DNA of 64,000 nucleotides, taken from Streptosporangium roseum DSM 43021. GTDB taxonomy: Bacteria; Actinomycetota; Actinomycetes; Streptosporangiales; Streptosporangiaceae. The notes under the pieces were generated by a model, which saw nothing but the letters and a program-made list of their open reading frames with translations, had not been told where the DNA came from and did not search any database. How positions within the stretch are numbered: the stretch's first letter is position 1; every line of letters starts with the position of its first letter. Made by a program: the position numbers and the translations under genes. The stretch lies in NCBI RefSeq assembly GCF_000024865.1, contig NC_013595.1, forward strand, positions 5,952,001 through 6,016,000. The letters run 5' to 3'. Of the stretch, positions 41,503-50,191 are shown piece by piece.

Positions 41503-42303
41503 TCACCCGCGGTTTCCGCGAGCCCGCCCTCTGCTCCTGAACCGCAGCCGCCACGGCATCAGCGCCGACTCCAGCTGCACCCGCAGGCTCATCTTCGAGC
41601 TGCCCGCCCGGCGATCGGAGAAGTGGATGGGAATCTCAACGATCGTCATCCCCGCCCTGGTCGCCCGGTAGTGCATCTCCACCTGGAAGCTGTAGCCGCC
41701 CGAGGAGATCTCCCCGAGGTCCAGCGCGGCGAGGCTTTCGGCCCGCCAGATCTTGAACCCGGCGGTCACATCCCGCAGCCTGATGCGCAGGATGGTGCGG
41801 ACGTAGAAGTTCGCCCACGCCGACAGGGCCCGCCGCCGCCGGCTCCACTCGGCGGCCAGCGTCCCGCCCGGCACATACCGGCTGCCGATCACACACGCCG
41901 CCCCTGTCGCCTGCGCGGTCCCGAGCAGGCGCGGAACGGCGTCGACGGGATGCGAGAAGTCGGCGTCCATCTGCACCACGAACTCCGCTCCGTCCGAGAG
42001 CGCGGTCCTCAGGCCTTCGACGTAAGCGCGCCCGAGCCCTTCCCTGCCCGGCCGATGCACCACGCCGACCCGGCCGGGATGCGCGGCGGCCAGTCCGTCG
42101 GCCACCTTGCCCGTGCCGTCGGGGGAATTGTCGTCGACGACCAGGAGCCGCAGACCGTCAAGCGGCAACGCGAGCAGCGCCTCCGCGATCAGCGGAAGAT
42201 TGTCCACCTCGTTGAACGTGGGGATCACGACGGTGACAGGGGCCATGTTCGGGGTCAGGGCCTTCCGGGCTCGATGGTCGGATGTCCTTGCCGCAGGACT
42301 CAC
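41503..42303 (-). CDS. Family 2 glycosyltransferase, polyprenyl-phosphate mannose synthase-like
   Basis: 266 residues. Catalytic GT-A domain: VTVVIPTFNEVDNLP, VVDDNSPDGT, QMDADFSHP (D-x-D) and GSRYVPGG, then W-rich segment and the IPIHFSDRRAGSSKM end, all hallmarks of DPM1/Ppm1-type enzymes. They move mannose (or glucose) from a nucleotide sugar to polyprenyl phosphate at the membrane, feeding glycan or lipoglycan synthesis. No membrane domain is fused. GTG at 42303 has a GGGA upstream; ATG at 42246 lies directly before the first strand and is a real alternative. Confidence 0.9.
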   Translation of the reverse strand: MSPAARTSDHRARKALTPNMAPVTVVIPTFNEVDNLPLIAEALLALPLDGLRLLVVDDNSPDGTGKVADGLAAAHPGRVGVVHRPGREGLGRAYVEGLRTALSDGAEFVVQMDADFSHPVDAVPRLLGTAQATGAACVIGSRYVPGGTLAAEWSRRRRALSAWANFYVRTILRIRLRDVTAGFKIWRAESLAALDLGEISSGGYSFQVEMHYRATRAGMTIVEIPIHFSDRRAGSSKMSLRVQLESALMPWRLRFRSRGRARGNRG

Positions 42304-42451
42304 GGCGTTCCCGTCCAGTGATCTCGAACACCGGAAGCGGCAAAGAGCACCCCATGCTAGCGGCCGGTAGGGCGGGTGCCGGTCTCGTCCGAGACGCCGG
42401 CGACCTCGCGGTGGTCGTCCGGCGGGCGGGGCGAGCGCCTCCGTGTGCTGT

Positions 42452-43114
42452 TCAGGCGTGCCCGACGCCGGCGACGCGCAGGGCGAACTCGGCGTAGGTG
42501 TCGGCGATCTCCTCAGGTGTGTACGGCAGGCCCCTGTCGTACCAGTTGGCCACCCGCATGCCCATGCCGCTGATGGCGGTCGTCGCCATGAAGGTGTCGG
42601 GCACGTGGAAGACGCCCGCGTCGACGCCCGCGTCGAGCGTGTCGAGCAGCAGCTGCCTGCCGTCGGCGCGGATCAGCAGCGCGGGGGCCGCCATCTCGGG
42701 GGAGAGCGCGTGCAGCTCGTTGTTGGCCACGACGGCGAGGAGCGGATACTCGGCGTGGGCCAGCACGTGCGCGCGGACCACGGCCCGCAGCCGCGACACC
42801 GGGTCGGTGCCGCCGGCCCCCAGCAGCCTCGCGTGGTGGCTCTCGTGGCCGACGCGCACGAGTTCGGCCAGGACGTGTTCCTTGGTGGGGAAGTGCGCGT
42901 ACAGGGTGGCCGAGCGGATACCGCACGCCTGCGCCAGATCCCTGATGGAGGTGCCGTAGAAACCCCGTTCGGCGAACAACCGCAGCGCCTCGCACAGGAT
43001 CCGGCCCTGGGTCCCCTCCGGCATCGCGCCGGGGGGCAGCCGTACCTCGTCCGCCACGATCCGCCGCTGCTCGACGGGGATGGCCGTGGGTCCTGCCGAT
43101 CGATCGCTCGCCAT
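42452..43114 (-). CDS. TetR-family regulator
   Basis: 220 residues. The DNA-binding domain is displaced to about 35-85 by a 30-residue N-terminal arm: GRILCEALRLFAERGFYGTSI and RDLAQACGIRSATLYAHFPTKE. The C-terminal ligand domain is all-helical. ATG at 43114. A 16-base match (one mismatch) to the palindrome at 47097-47118 lies in its first codons (43091-43106), so it may bind its own start and the esterase promoter 4 kb away. Confidence 0.88.
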   Translation of the reverse strand: MASDRSAGPTAIPVEQRRIVADEVRLPPGAMPEGTQGRILCEALRLFAERGFYGTSIRDLAQACGIRSATLYAHFPTKEHVLAELVRVGHESHHARLLGAGGTDPVSRLRAVVRAHVLAHAEYPLLAVVANNELHALSPEMAAPALLIRADGRQLLLDTLDAGVDAGVFHVPDTFMATTAISGMGMRVANWYDRGLPYTPEEIADTYAEFALRVAGVGHA

Positions 43115-43257
43115 CGTCTCATTGTGCCCGCGCGCGGGAGCCCACGGCACCGGCTCGGCTCTCCAGGTCGATCCGGCCGGTCTCCTCCGGTACGGACGTC
43201 GAGAGGGGGCTATGACCACCGCGATGCCTGCGGCGGGCGGCCTCCGCCCGCTCGCCG

Positions 43258-43365
43258 AAGCCGGAGGCGAGAGGCCGGAGGCGAGAGGCCGAAGGTCGGA
43301 GGCGGGAGGCGGAAGGCCGGAGGCGGGAGGCGGAAGCCGGAAGCCGGAGGTCGGAGCCGCGGGCG
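43258..43365. repeat. Degenerate purine-rich tandem repeat
   Basis: About 108 bases built from variants of a 7-base unit (GGAGGCG, GAGGCCG, GGAAGCC) with almost only purines plus CC pairs on the plus strand. No frame has protein character. Such mirror-like purine tracts can form unusual DNA structures and vary by slippage. Confidence 0.75.
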
Positions 43366-43388
43366 GGTCCGCCGCGACCGCGTCGCGC

Positions 43389-43430
43389 GATCGACCGGTC
43401 GCCGGGCGAAATCCCGGCGACCGGTCGATC
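43389..43430 (-). terminator. Perfect 18-bp hairpin downstream of the lipase gene
   Basis: Arm GATCGACCGGTCGCCGGG (43389-43406) pairs completely with 43413-43430 around a 6-base loop, 18 bases beyond the lipase stop on the minus strand. A strong intrinsic terminator. Confidence 0.85.
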
Positions 43431-43447
43431 ATGGAGTCCGGGCGGGG

Positions 43448-44287
43448 TCAGAGACCTGGCACCTGCAGCGCCAGGGGGTTGCGGCGGACATCGGACCAGG
43501 TCCGGGTGTCGGCGCAGACGCGGCAGCCCGGACCGGAGAACTCGCCGCGCGCCTCCTCGTCGCCCATGAGCTGGAAGCGGAACCACGCCGTCGTCGGGCC
43601 GGCGAAGGGACCGGGGGCGCCCACGACGGTGAAGTGGTCGGCGCCCCTGACCTCACCGTAGATCGCCGGGATGTGGTCGGCGTCGTTGTAGAACGCCTTG
43701 ACCAGGGCCGGCCAGACGATGCTGTCGCGCTGCCCGGCCAGGATGAACATCGGGCCGTGCACCGCGTCGGCGTCGGCCAGCGGTCCGGGCTGGATCGGGA
43801 CGACGGTGTCCACCCGGGAGTCGCCGCCGACGACGATGGCGGCCGCGCCGCCCTGCGAGTGGCCGGACGCGCCGATGCGGTCCAGGTCGACACGGCCGTG
43901 GAAGACGCTGCCCGGGTCGGCGTTCCGCTGGGCCAGCAGTTCGATCCCGGCCCGCATCGAGATGCCGAGGTTGGACTGGGGGGTGTTCGCCGCCGCCACG
44001 ACGAAGCCGTGGCTGGCCCAGTGGAGCAGCAGGTCGCGGTAGACCACGGGGAAGGCGAACGTGCCGTTGCCCCAGACGATCACCGGGTGCCGGCGCGGGC
44101 TCTGCGCGATGTCGCGCGGGTAGTACAGGGTGGTCACCGGGCCCACGTCCACGGCGGTGGCGTAGGGCCCGGCGGCGCCCCAGTTCCTCCCCACGGAGGG
44201 GAAGCCGGTGTCGGCGCCGGCCGCGTGCGGCGCGGCGGCGAGGACGAGCACGAGTGCGACCAGCGGGACGAGCAGTCTTCGGAGCAT
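43448..44287 (-). CDS. Secreted lipase/esterase of the alpha/beta hydrolase fold
   Basis: 279 residues: signal peptide 1-24 (ending AAG-AD), then an alpha/beta hydrolase with nucleophile Ser144 in GASGHSQGGAA, an Asp after PMFILAGQRDSIV, and a His in GADHFTV. The oxyanion region is IVWGNGTFAFP. Cys residues near the end (SGPGCRVCAD) may form a disulfide. It resembles actinomycete PET-hydrolase/chlorophyllase-like secreted lipases, but polymer activity cannot be claimed. ATG at 44287 follows GGAG. Divergent from the PucR gene across 160 bases. Confidence 0.88.
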   Translation of the reverse strand: MLRRLLVPLVALVLVLAAAPHAAGADTGFPSVGRNWGAAGPYATAVDVGPVTTLYYPRDIAQSPRRHPVIVWGNGTFAFPVVYRDLLLHWASHGFVVAAANTPQSNLGISMRAGIELLAQRNADPGSVFHGRVDLDRIGASGHSQGGAAAIVVGGDSRVDTVVPIQPGPLADADAVHGPMFILAGQRDSIVWPALVKAFYNDADHIPAIYGEVRGADHFTVVGAPGPFAGPTTAWFRFQLMGDEEARGEFSGPGCRVCADTRTWSDVRRNPLALQVPGL

Positions 44288-44447
44288 GGACGGTTCTCCT
44301 GACCGGGGGGTGTCGAGAGGTGAACCGGGGGTTGCTTCCGACGCACTTCTCGTTTGATCGCACATCCTGAACGAGGGAGCGCCCGACGTCTCTCCGCATT
44401 CGCGGCAATGATTGACGCCACGGTTTGTGCAATGTGACGATCCCGGG

Positions 44448-45581
44448 ATGCCCGACCTTCACGCCCGCATGGCTCCACGTGTCAGGCGACTCACCACGGA
44501 GGTGGTCGCGCGGTGCGAGTCCGAGGTGTCCTTCTACCGGGAGCTGCCCAAGGACGTCCTCGACGAGGAGGTCAGCCGGTCGGTCGCGGCGGTGCTCGGA
44601 CTCCTGCTGCGGACGCTGCGGGAGGACGACGTCCTCGGCGCCGGCGACCTGACCGAACTCATCGCCTGGTCGGCGCGGCGGGCCGAGGAGCGCGTCCCTC
44701 TGGAGGCCGCGCTCACCGCCTATCTCATCGGCGCCGAAGTCTGGTGGCGCGCCCTGGCCGAGACCGCCGGGCATGAGCAGCTGGTCGAGGCGGGCGTGAA
44801 CCTGCTCGGATGCCTGCGCTCGGCCGTGCCCGCGGTCGCCATCGCCCATCTGCAGGCGCAGGAGGACATCCGCGGCGAGGAGGGGAAGGTACGGCGAGCG
44901 CTGGTCACAGCGCTGCTGTCCGGTCAGCCTCACCAGGAGCTGGCGGAGGCGGCGCGGGTCACGGTCGCGCCCGCCTACGAGGTCCTGCAGATCCGGTTCA
45001 CCACTGCGCTGCCGGCCGCGCGCCGTACCGTCAGGCTCGTGCAGTCGGCCCTGGACGCCCACACAGGGATGCCGGTGCTCACCGCGCTGGACCACACCGG
45101 AGGCGTCGCGCTGCTGCCGGGAGGGCTCGACCTGCCGGCTCTGGTGACCAGGGTCGCGGAGGCCACGGACCGGCCCGTCGTCGCGGCCACCGCCTCGGCC
45201 GCGGAGCCGGGTCTCATTCCCGAGGCCGCCGAGGAGGCGGGCAGGGTCATGTCGGTCGTCCAGCGCCTCGGCCGTCCGCCCGGCCTCTACCGTTTCGACG
45301 ACGTCCTTGTCGAGTACCAGCTGGCCCGGCCCGGCGGCGGGCTCGTCAGACTCGCCGCCAAGCTCGACCCGCTGAACGGCCACCCGCACCTGGTCGACAC
45401 GCTGCGCGCCTTCGTCAACCGCGGGCACAACCGCCGCCGGACCGCCCAGGACCTGCACATCCACCGCAACACCCTCGACTACCGGCTCCGCAGGGTGACG
45501 GCTCTGACCGGCCTGGACCTCATGGTCCCGGCCGAGGCGCGCCTGCTGGAGGCGGCGCTCACCGCCAGGGACCTCGCCTGA
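44448..45581 (+). CDS. PucR-type transcriptional regulator (CdaR-like)
   Basis: 377 residues. An N-terminal helical domain (about 10-160) and a middle GGDEF-like CdaR domain (about 165-290) lead to a C-terminal PucR helix-turn-helix (about 315-370) with FVNRGHNRRRTAQDLHIHRN and LDYRLRRVTALTGLDL. Such proteins activate catabolic or morphological genes. The divergent secreted lipase gene is the nearest candidate target. ATG at 44448; an upstream in-frame ATG at 44412 lies in what looks like the promoter. Confidence 0.88.
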   Translation: MPDLHARMAPRVRRLTTEVVARCESEVSFYRELPKDVLDEEVSRSVAAVLGLLLRTLREDDVLGAGDLTELIAWSARRAEERVPLEAALTAYLIGAEVWWRALAETAGHEQLVEAGVNLLGCLRSAVPAVAIAHLQAQEDIRGEEGKVRRALVTALLSGQPHQELAEAARVTVAPAYEVLQIRFTTALPAARRTVRLVQSALDAHTGMPVLTALDHTGGVALLPGGLDLPALVTRVAEATDRPVVAATASAAEPGLIPEAAEEAGRVMSVVQRLGRPPGLYRFDDVLVEYQLARPGGGLVRLAAKLDPLNGHPHLVDTLRAFVNRGHNRRRTAQDLHIHRNTLDYRLRRVTALTGLDLMVPAEARLLEAALTARDLA

Positions 45582-45629
45582 CGGGGAGCCTCCGTCCCCC
45601 GGCGTCGGGAGCGCCTGAACCGCCGGCGG

Positions 45630-47063
45630 TCAGGGCCACATCCGCAGCTCGTCGTCACGAGGGGCGAGCACGGGGCCCATGCCGGGCTCGTCGAAGACCA
45701 TGACGGGCCGGCTGCTGTCCCACGCCGGCCATCCCGGGTCTCCCGTGGTGGCGAACGCGACCCACGCGCGGTGCATGGCGTCGGCCAGGTTCTGCGGTGC
45801 GCCGGGCCCGGCGAGCGCGACCTGTCCGGGGGTGCGCAGCGTGTCGAAGACGAAACCGATCTCCAGCGCGTGACAGGCGCCGAGGCCGCCCACGGGCGAG
45901 GCCCAGGCGAACTCGTAGACGAAGGTCCCGGCGCCCGGGGGGCGGGAGTCGGCGATCCGGTTGAGCGGCACCCGGACGAGCAGGTCGGTGGCGATCGCTC
46001 CGAGGATCTCCCCGGGTTTCGCGCCCGGCCGGTTGGCCCGGTACAGCCTGGCCAACCGGCCCTTGATCCGGAACCTGGCTAGGGCCAGCCGCAGGGTGAG
46101 CCTGCCGACGCGCTCGAGCACGCCGGTCGGCACGAACCACAGCCGGTACTCCTCGCGGTTGGCCCCCAGGAGCAGATCGACCTCGCGGGCCGCTCCCGCC
46201 TCCAGCGCGGCCCGCGGGTCGGCGGGGACGGTCTCGCCGTCGACGACGATGTCGAAGCCGGGACCGCCGCCGATCGGGGTGGTCTTGCCGGTGACCTCGG
46301 CCTGGACGTCCAGCAGCCGTTCACGGTCGACCGCGGCGAAGGCCTCGGCCGTGGCGGGCACGCCGAGCCTCTCGGCCATCAGTCCGGTGGTCTTGGCGCC
46401 CGCCGTACGCGACACCGCGCGCGGCGGCCCGCTCTGCAGTACGGCGCGGCCGAACAGCCCGGCCGCGTGCGGGCTCGCCAGCAGCGCGCCGATGCTGATC
46501 GCCCCCGCGGACTCGCCGAAGACGGTGACGTTACCGGGGTCGCCACCGAAGGCGGCGATGTTGTCCCTGACCCAGCGGAGGGCGGCCAGCTGGTCCAGCA
46601 GGCCCCGGTTGTCCGGGGCGTCGGGGAACACGCCGAACCCCTCGACGCCGAGCCGGTAGTTGACCGAGACCAGGACGACGCGGTCGCGCGCGAAGGCACG
46701 CCCTTCGTAGAGCGACAGGCTCGACGACCCGTTGCGCAGCGAACCGCCGTGGATCCAGACCATCACCGGCAGCCGTCCCTCACCCACCAGGGGCGTCCAG
46801 ACGTTGAGGTTGAGGCACTCGTCACCGGGGACGTCCGGGTCGGGGATCAGCCGATCGAGGGGCGGCCGGTAGGGCCGCTTGGGCGCGGTCGGGCCGAACT
46901 CCAGCGCGTCACGGACCCCCTGCCACGGTTCGGCGGGTGCGGGTGCGCGGAAGCGATGGGCGCCGAACGGGGCGGCGGCGTACGGAATCCCCAGGAAGGC
47001 GGCGATCCCGTCATCGATCCGGCCGCGCACCTCGCCCTGCCGGGTGACCGCGATCGTTTCCAT
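45630..47063 (-). CDS. Type-B carboxylesterase
   Basis: A 477-residue carboxylesterase/lipase type B. The oxyanion motif is VMVWIHGGSLRNG, nucleophile Ser185 is in VTVFGESAGAISIG, and the C-terminal His is in GLGACHALEIGFVFD. No signal peptide, so it is cytosolic. It hydrolyses a broad range of esters; family members include para-nitrobenzyl esterase. ATG at 47063. A perfect 22-base palindrome at 47097-47118 lies 34 bases before the start and should be the operator of a TetR-type repressor, probably encoded elsewhere. Confidence 0.92.
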   Translation of the reverse strand: METIAVTRQGEVRGRIDDGIAAFLGIPYAAAPFGAHRFRAPAPAEPWQGVRDALEFGPTAPKRPYRPPLDRLIPDPDVPGDECLNLNVWTPLVGEGRLPVMVWIHGGSLRNGSSSLSLYEGRAFARDRVVLVSVNYRLGVEGFGVFPDAPDNRGLLDQLAALRWVRDNIAAFGGDPGNVTVFGESAGAISIGALLASPHAAGLFGRAVLQSGPPRAVSRTAGAKTTGLMAERLGVPATAEAFAAVDRERLLDVQAEVTGKTTPIGGGPGFDIVVDGETVPADPRAALEAGAAREVDLLLGANREEYRLWFVPTGVLERVGRLTLRLALARFRIKGRLARLYRANRPGAKPGEILGAIATDLLVRVPLNRIADSRPPGAGTFVYEFAWASPVGGLGACHALEIGFVFDTLRTPGQVALAGPGAPQNLADAMHRAWVAFATTGDPGWPAWDSSRPVMVFDEPGMGPVLAPRDDELRMWP

Positions 47064-47096
47064 ATCGGCTGTCCTTCCGTTCGTCGGAGGCGACGA

Positions 47097-47118
47097 TCCT
47101 ACCGATCGATCGGTAGGA
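47097..47118. promoter_or_regulatory. Perfect 22-base palindrome, orphan TetR-type operator
   Basis: The core CCTACCGATCGATCGGTAGG is fully self-complementary and lies directly upstream of the carboxylesterase. No regulator gene is adjacent. A one-mismatch match to 16 of its bases occurs at 43091-43106 over the start of the TetR gene. Confidence 0.7.
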
Positions 47119-47207
47119 CCAGAAGGGCGCGGAAGACCATGAGATCCGGACCGCCGTCGCGATCCGGATCTGCCTGTCGGGGAGTGGCCGTCAGAGGTGC
47201 CCGGCGG

Positions 47208-48047
47208 CTACCAGTGCGCCGGCCGAGTGAGCGACGGCGGCAGCCTGGTCGCGCTGTCGCCCTTCGCCGCGTCGAGCTGGGACTGGATGAGGAAGATGCT
47301 CTCGGTGAGGTCGGCGCCCCTGAGGTCGGCGCCTCTGAAGTCGGCCCCGATGAGGTCGGCCATTCTCAGGTCGGCGCCTCTGAGGTCGGCCCCGATGAGA
47401 TAGGCCCCTCTCAGGTTGGCGCCCCTGAGGTCGGCGCCTTTGAGCTTGGCGCCGATGAGGTCGGCTCCTCTGCGGTCCTTCTTCTTGTGCCGGACCTCGG
47501 CTCGCACGAGCTCGCTCGCGCGCAGCAGCAGGGCGTTGACGTCTCGCCGGTGGGCCGCCACGTCCAGTTCGACGAGAGCGCCGGGGCTGGCGTGAGTGAG
47601 GCGCTCGGTCTGTTCCAGCGCGAGGCTGAGCTCGCCGTGGAGCGGGCGGGCCGGCCGCAGCGTCAGCGCCTCGGTCAGATACCAGAGCAGCTCGTGGAGG
47701 TCCCGCATGATCGGGAACACCTCGAACATCTGCTCCGCGGTCTGCGGGGACTGCCGCCAGTCCTGGCCGCCGAAGGTGACCTGGGAGACCTTCTGCCCGG
47801 CGCCGAAGCAGTCGTAGACGGTGCAGCCCCGAAAACCCTGCTGCCTGAGGCGGGTGTGAATGCCGCAGCGGAAGTCCTGCCGCAGATTGGGACAGGCCTG
47901 CCCGGCCTTCTTGTCGATCGCGAAGTCCACCGAGGCCGAGAACGCCGGCACGACACAGCACAGCGCGAAGCAGCTCTCGCAGTCGGCTCGCAGGCTGAGG
48001 CGGCCTCCCTCGGAGGCGGGCTCTGCGTGTTCGCGTTTCCCAGACAA
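47208..48047 (-). CDS. Cys-rich (YkgJ-like) protein with pentapeptide repeats
   Basis: 279 residues. The N-terminal part (about 20-85) has C-x2-C-x3-CC (CESCFALCC), then CPNL, FRCGIH and FRGCTVYDC, the pattern of YkgJ-type metal-binding domains. A helical middle (about 95-190) is followed by about 13 pentapeptide repeats of the A-D-L-R-G type (about 193-258), which fold into a right-handed beta-helix. Pentapeptide proteins can mimic DNA and protect gyrase, but that is not implied. The start is TTG at 48047 with no clear ribosome-binding site; a start further upstream in another frame is not supported. Confidence 0.82.
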   Translation of the reverse strand: MSGKREHAEPASEGGRLSLRADCESCFALCCVVPAFSASVDFAIDKKAGQACPNLRQDFRCGIHTRLRQQGFRGCTVYDCFGAGQKVSQVTFGGQDWRQSPQTAEQMFEVFPIMRDLHELLWYLTEALTLRPARPLHGELSLALEQTERLTHASPGALVELDVAAHRRDVNALLLRASELVRAEVRHKKKDRRGADLIGAKLKGADLRGANLRGAYLIGADLRGADLRMADLIGADFRGADLRGADLTESIFLIQSQLDAAKGDSATRLPPSLTRPAHW

Positions 48048-48222
48048 CGTGCGCGGTCTCCCGTACGAAGCAACCCTGCTGGTCGCAGCCGTCCACGGAC
48101 GGCTGGACCGGCACTTTCCCGATGAACCCTAGCCGAATCCCGCCCGTGCGCCTGCGCCCTCGCGCGTGGGCCCTCCTGCTCACACGTCCGCGGCCATGTG
48201 CCCCTTCGGTCACGAACGGGGG

Positions 48223-49017
48223 CTAGGTCACGTCGCGGCGCATGGGGACGCCGATCGCCAGCGCGGTGGCCGTGACGGCGTAGGCCGCCAGGACGAGCGC
48301 GCCGAGCGCCGGCGGCAGGAGCTGTGCCGAGGAGACGGAGATCTCCGCCGCCGCCTGGCTGATCAGGTTGAAGTTGGTCAGCGCCGCGGTGGCTCCGCCC
48401 GGCAGGTAGGGATAGAGGAGGTTGACGCCGGGGATCAGCGCCAGCGCGTGTTCGACCATGTAGAGGTACAGGCCGAGGGCCGCGAGGGCCGCCGTCTGGT
48501 TGCGCAGCAGCGCTCCGATCCCGACGCCGAGCATGGTGTAGACGGTCATGGCGGCGGCCAGGCGGAGCAGGAGTTCGGCGACCGTGCCCGGCCCGGCGCC
48601 GATGCTCACTCCTCGCAGCGTGGCCCCGCCGTACAGGCCGGCGGCGGCGGACGCGGTGACCACCAGGCCGTAGGCCGCTCCCGCGACCGCGTACGTGAGC
48701 AGTTTCGCGGCCAGCACGGTCTGCCGCCGGGGGGCGAACAGGAAGGTGAGGGTGATCGTCTTGTGGCGGTACTCCGAGGTCACGGCGGTCGCCCCGAACA
48801 GCGCAGGGACGATCACGGTCAGGCCGGTCAGGCTGAGGACGGTGCGGACGCCTTCCTCGGTCCGTACGCCCGGCATCGCGGGTTCGAAGTTCTCCGGCCC
48901 GACCAGCGTGGCCAGGCCGACCAGGACGCCGCCGCAGACGACGGCGGCGAGCGGCCCCCACTTCCACAGCGCCGTCGTGAACAGCCTGCGGAACTCCGCC
49001 TTGACGAGCCGCCTCAT
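48223..49017 (-). CDS. ABC-2 type membrane permease
   Basis: A 264-residue integral membrane protein with six hydrophobic segments. The ABC-2 features VTSEYRHKTITLTFLFAPRR (after TM2) and the amphipathic N-terminus MRRLVKAEFRRLFTTALW are present. Its ATG overlaps the stop of the ATPase gene (ATGA), so both are coupled. The pair probably exports a lipid-like or antibiotic compound. The divergent GntR/YtrA gene is the likely regulator. Confidence 0.9.
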   Translation of the reverse strand: MRRLVKAEFRRLFTTALWKWGPLAAVVCGGVLVGLATLVGPENFEPAMPGVRTEEGVRTVLSLTGLTVIVPALFGATAVTSEYRHKTITLTFLFAPRRQTVLAAKLLTYAVAGAAYGLVVTASAAAGLYGGATLRGVSIGAGPGTVAELLLRLAAAMTVYTMLGVGIGALLRNQTAALAALGLYLYMVEHALALIPGVNLLYPYLPGGATAALTNFNLISQAAAEISVSSAQLLPPALGALVLAAYAVTATALAIGVPMRRDVT

Positions 49018-49730
49018 GCGGCACCTCCTGTCAGCTGCAGGAACGCCTGCTCAAGGGTGGATCCGTCGCCGGTCAGGTCAGCCAGCGGCCCGGCGCTCAT
49101 CAGCCGCCCGCGACGGATGACGAGGACCTGGTCGACCATCTGCTCGGCCTCGCTCAGCACGTGACTGGAGACCAGGACGGTGCGGCCCTCGGCGGCCATC
49201 GCGCGGAGGAAGCGGCGCAGCCAGGCGATGCCCTCCGGGTCGAGCCCGTTGCTGGGCTCGTCGAGCACCAGCACCGGGGGATCTCCCAGCATGGCGGTGG
49301 CGAGGTTGAGCCGTTGCCGCATCCCGGTGGAGAACCCGCGGACCGGGCGGTCGGCGAACTCCGGCATGCCCAGCAGGTCCACGACCTCGTCGATCCGGCG
49401 CCCGGAGCAGCCGATCATGTCGCCGTAGACGCGCAGATGATTCCGTGCGCTACGGCCCGGATGGAAGCTCGACGCGTCGAGAACCGCGCCGACGGTGCGG
49501 GCGGGGTGAGGGAGGTCGGCGTACCGCCTGCCGCCGATCGTCGCGGTGCCCGACGTGGGCCGGACCAGCCCCAGGAGCATGCGCAGGGTCGTGGTCTTGC
49601 CAGAGCCGTTCGGGCCCAGAAAGCCGGTCACCACCCCGGGCTCCACCGTGAAACTCAGATCGGTGACGGCGGGCACTTGGCCGAAGTGCCTGGTCAGGCC
49701 CTGAACCTTCACCTGGTTCGACATCGTCAT
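49014..49730 (-). CDS. ABC transporter ATPase
   Basis: A 238-residue ABC ATPase of the antibiotic/lipid export class (CcmA-like). Walker A is GPNGSGKTT; the Q-loop region lies near AVLDASSFHPGRSARNHL; the signature FSTGMRQRL differs from LSGGQ as usual in this class. Walker B is VLVLDEPSNGLDP, and the H-loop VSSHV. Several ATGs are in frame (49748, 49730, 49724); 49730 is preferred for its spacing from GGGAC. Together with the permease it forms a two-gene operon. Confidence 0.92.
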   Translation of the reverse strand: MTMSNQVKVQGLTRHFGQVPAVTDLSFTVEPGVVTGFLGPNGSGKTTTLRMLLGLVRPTSGTATIGGRRYADLPHPARTVGAVLDASSFHPGRSARNHLRVYGDMIGCSGRRIDEVVDLLGMPEFADRPVRGFSTGMRQRLNLATAMLGDPPVLVLDEPSNGLDPEGIAWLRRFLRAMAAEGRTVLVSSHVLSEAEQMVDQVLVIRRGRLMSAGPLADLTGDGSTLEQAFLQLTGGAA

Positions 49731-49750
49731 CAGAATGTCCCATCTCATGT

Positions 49751-49773
49751 ATCTGTTCTATTATTTGTATAAC
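49751..49773. promoter_or_regulatory. AT-rich imperfect palindrome between ABC operon and GntR gene
   Basis: CTGTTCTAT and GTATAACAG form an imperfect inverted repeat around TATTT. It stands between the divergent ABC transporter and GntR genes and is strikingly AT-rich, so it probably holds overlapping promoters plus the YtrA-type operator. Confidence 0.6.
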
Positions 49774-49789
49774 AGCTATAGTTAGCGCC

Positions 49790-50191
49790 GTGCAACTGAC
49801 GCTCGATCTCGACAGCGAGGTCCCGATCTACCAGCAGATCCGGGACCGGATCGTGGAAGCCATCGCCGACGGCGACCTGACGGCCGGCGCGGCCCTGCCC
49901 TCCACCCGGCAGCTGGGCGTGGATCTGGCGATCAACTTCCACACCGTGAACAAGGCCTACGACCTGCTACGCCAGCAGGGATTCATCCGGATCAACCGCA
50001 AGAGCGGTGCCGTGGTGCGGCGCGACCGGCTGTCCGGCCCGCCCGAAGCCGGCTTCTCCGACGAATGGCAGAGCAGGCTGCGCACGCTGCTCGCCGAGGC
50101 CGTCGCCCAGGGGCTCTCCCCGCAGGAAGTGCAGCAACGCGCCGGTAACGTACTGGAGTCGTTCGCCGCACCGAAAGGATCAACGACATGA
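49790..50191 (+). CDS. GntR-family regulator, YtrA subfamily
   Basis: 133 residues: a winged helix (about 10-75; VPIYQQIRDRIVEAIADGDL and LPSTRQLGVDLAINFHTVNKAYDLL) with only a short C-terminal dimerisation helix pair, as in the YtrA subfamily. Such regulators control a neighbouring ABC exporter, here the divergent 48223-49730 operon. GTG at 49790. Its stop overlaps the ATG of the next gene, so they share a transcript. Confidence 0.93.
   Translation: MQLTLDLDSEVPIYQQIRDRIVEAIADGDLTAGAALPSTRQLGVDLAINFHTVNKAYDLLRQQGFIRINRKSGAVVRRDRLSGPPEAGFSDEWQSRLRTLLAEAVAQGLSPQEVQQRAGNVLESFAAPKGSTT

Larger units (their letters stand above)
43115..43447. other. Intergenic with purine-rich repeats and a terminator
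   Basis: 333 bases between the TetR start and the lipase stop. It contains the degenerate GGAGGC-type repeat tract (43258-43365) and a perfect 18-bp hairpin (43389-43430), listed separately. No gene is supported. Confidence 0.6.

Noticed and set aside
43448..44287. Calling the secreted lipase a plastic-degrading cutinase
   Set aside because: The fold and secretion fit, but the sequence alone gives no proof of polymer activity.
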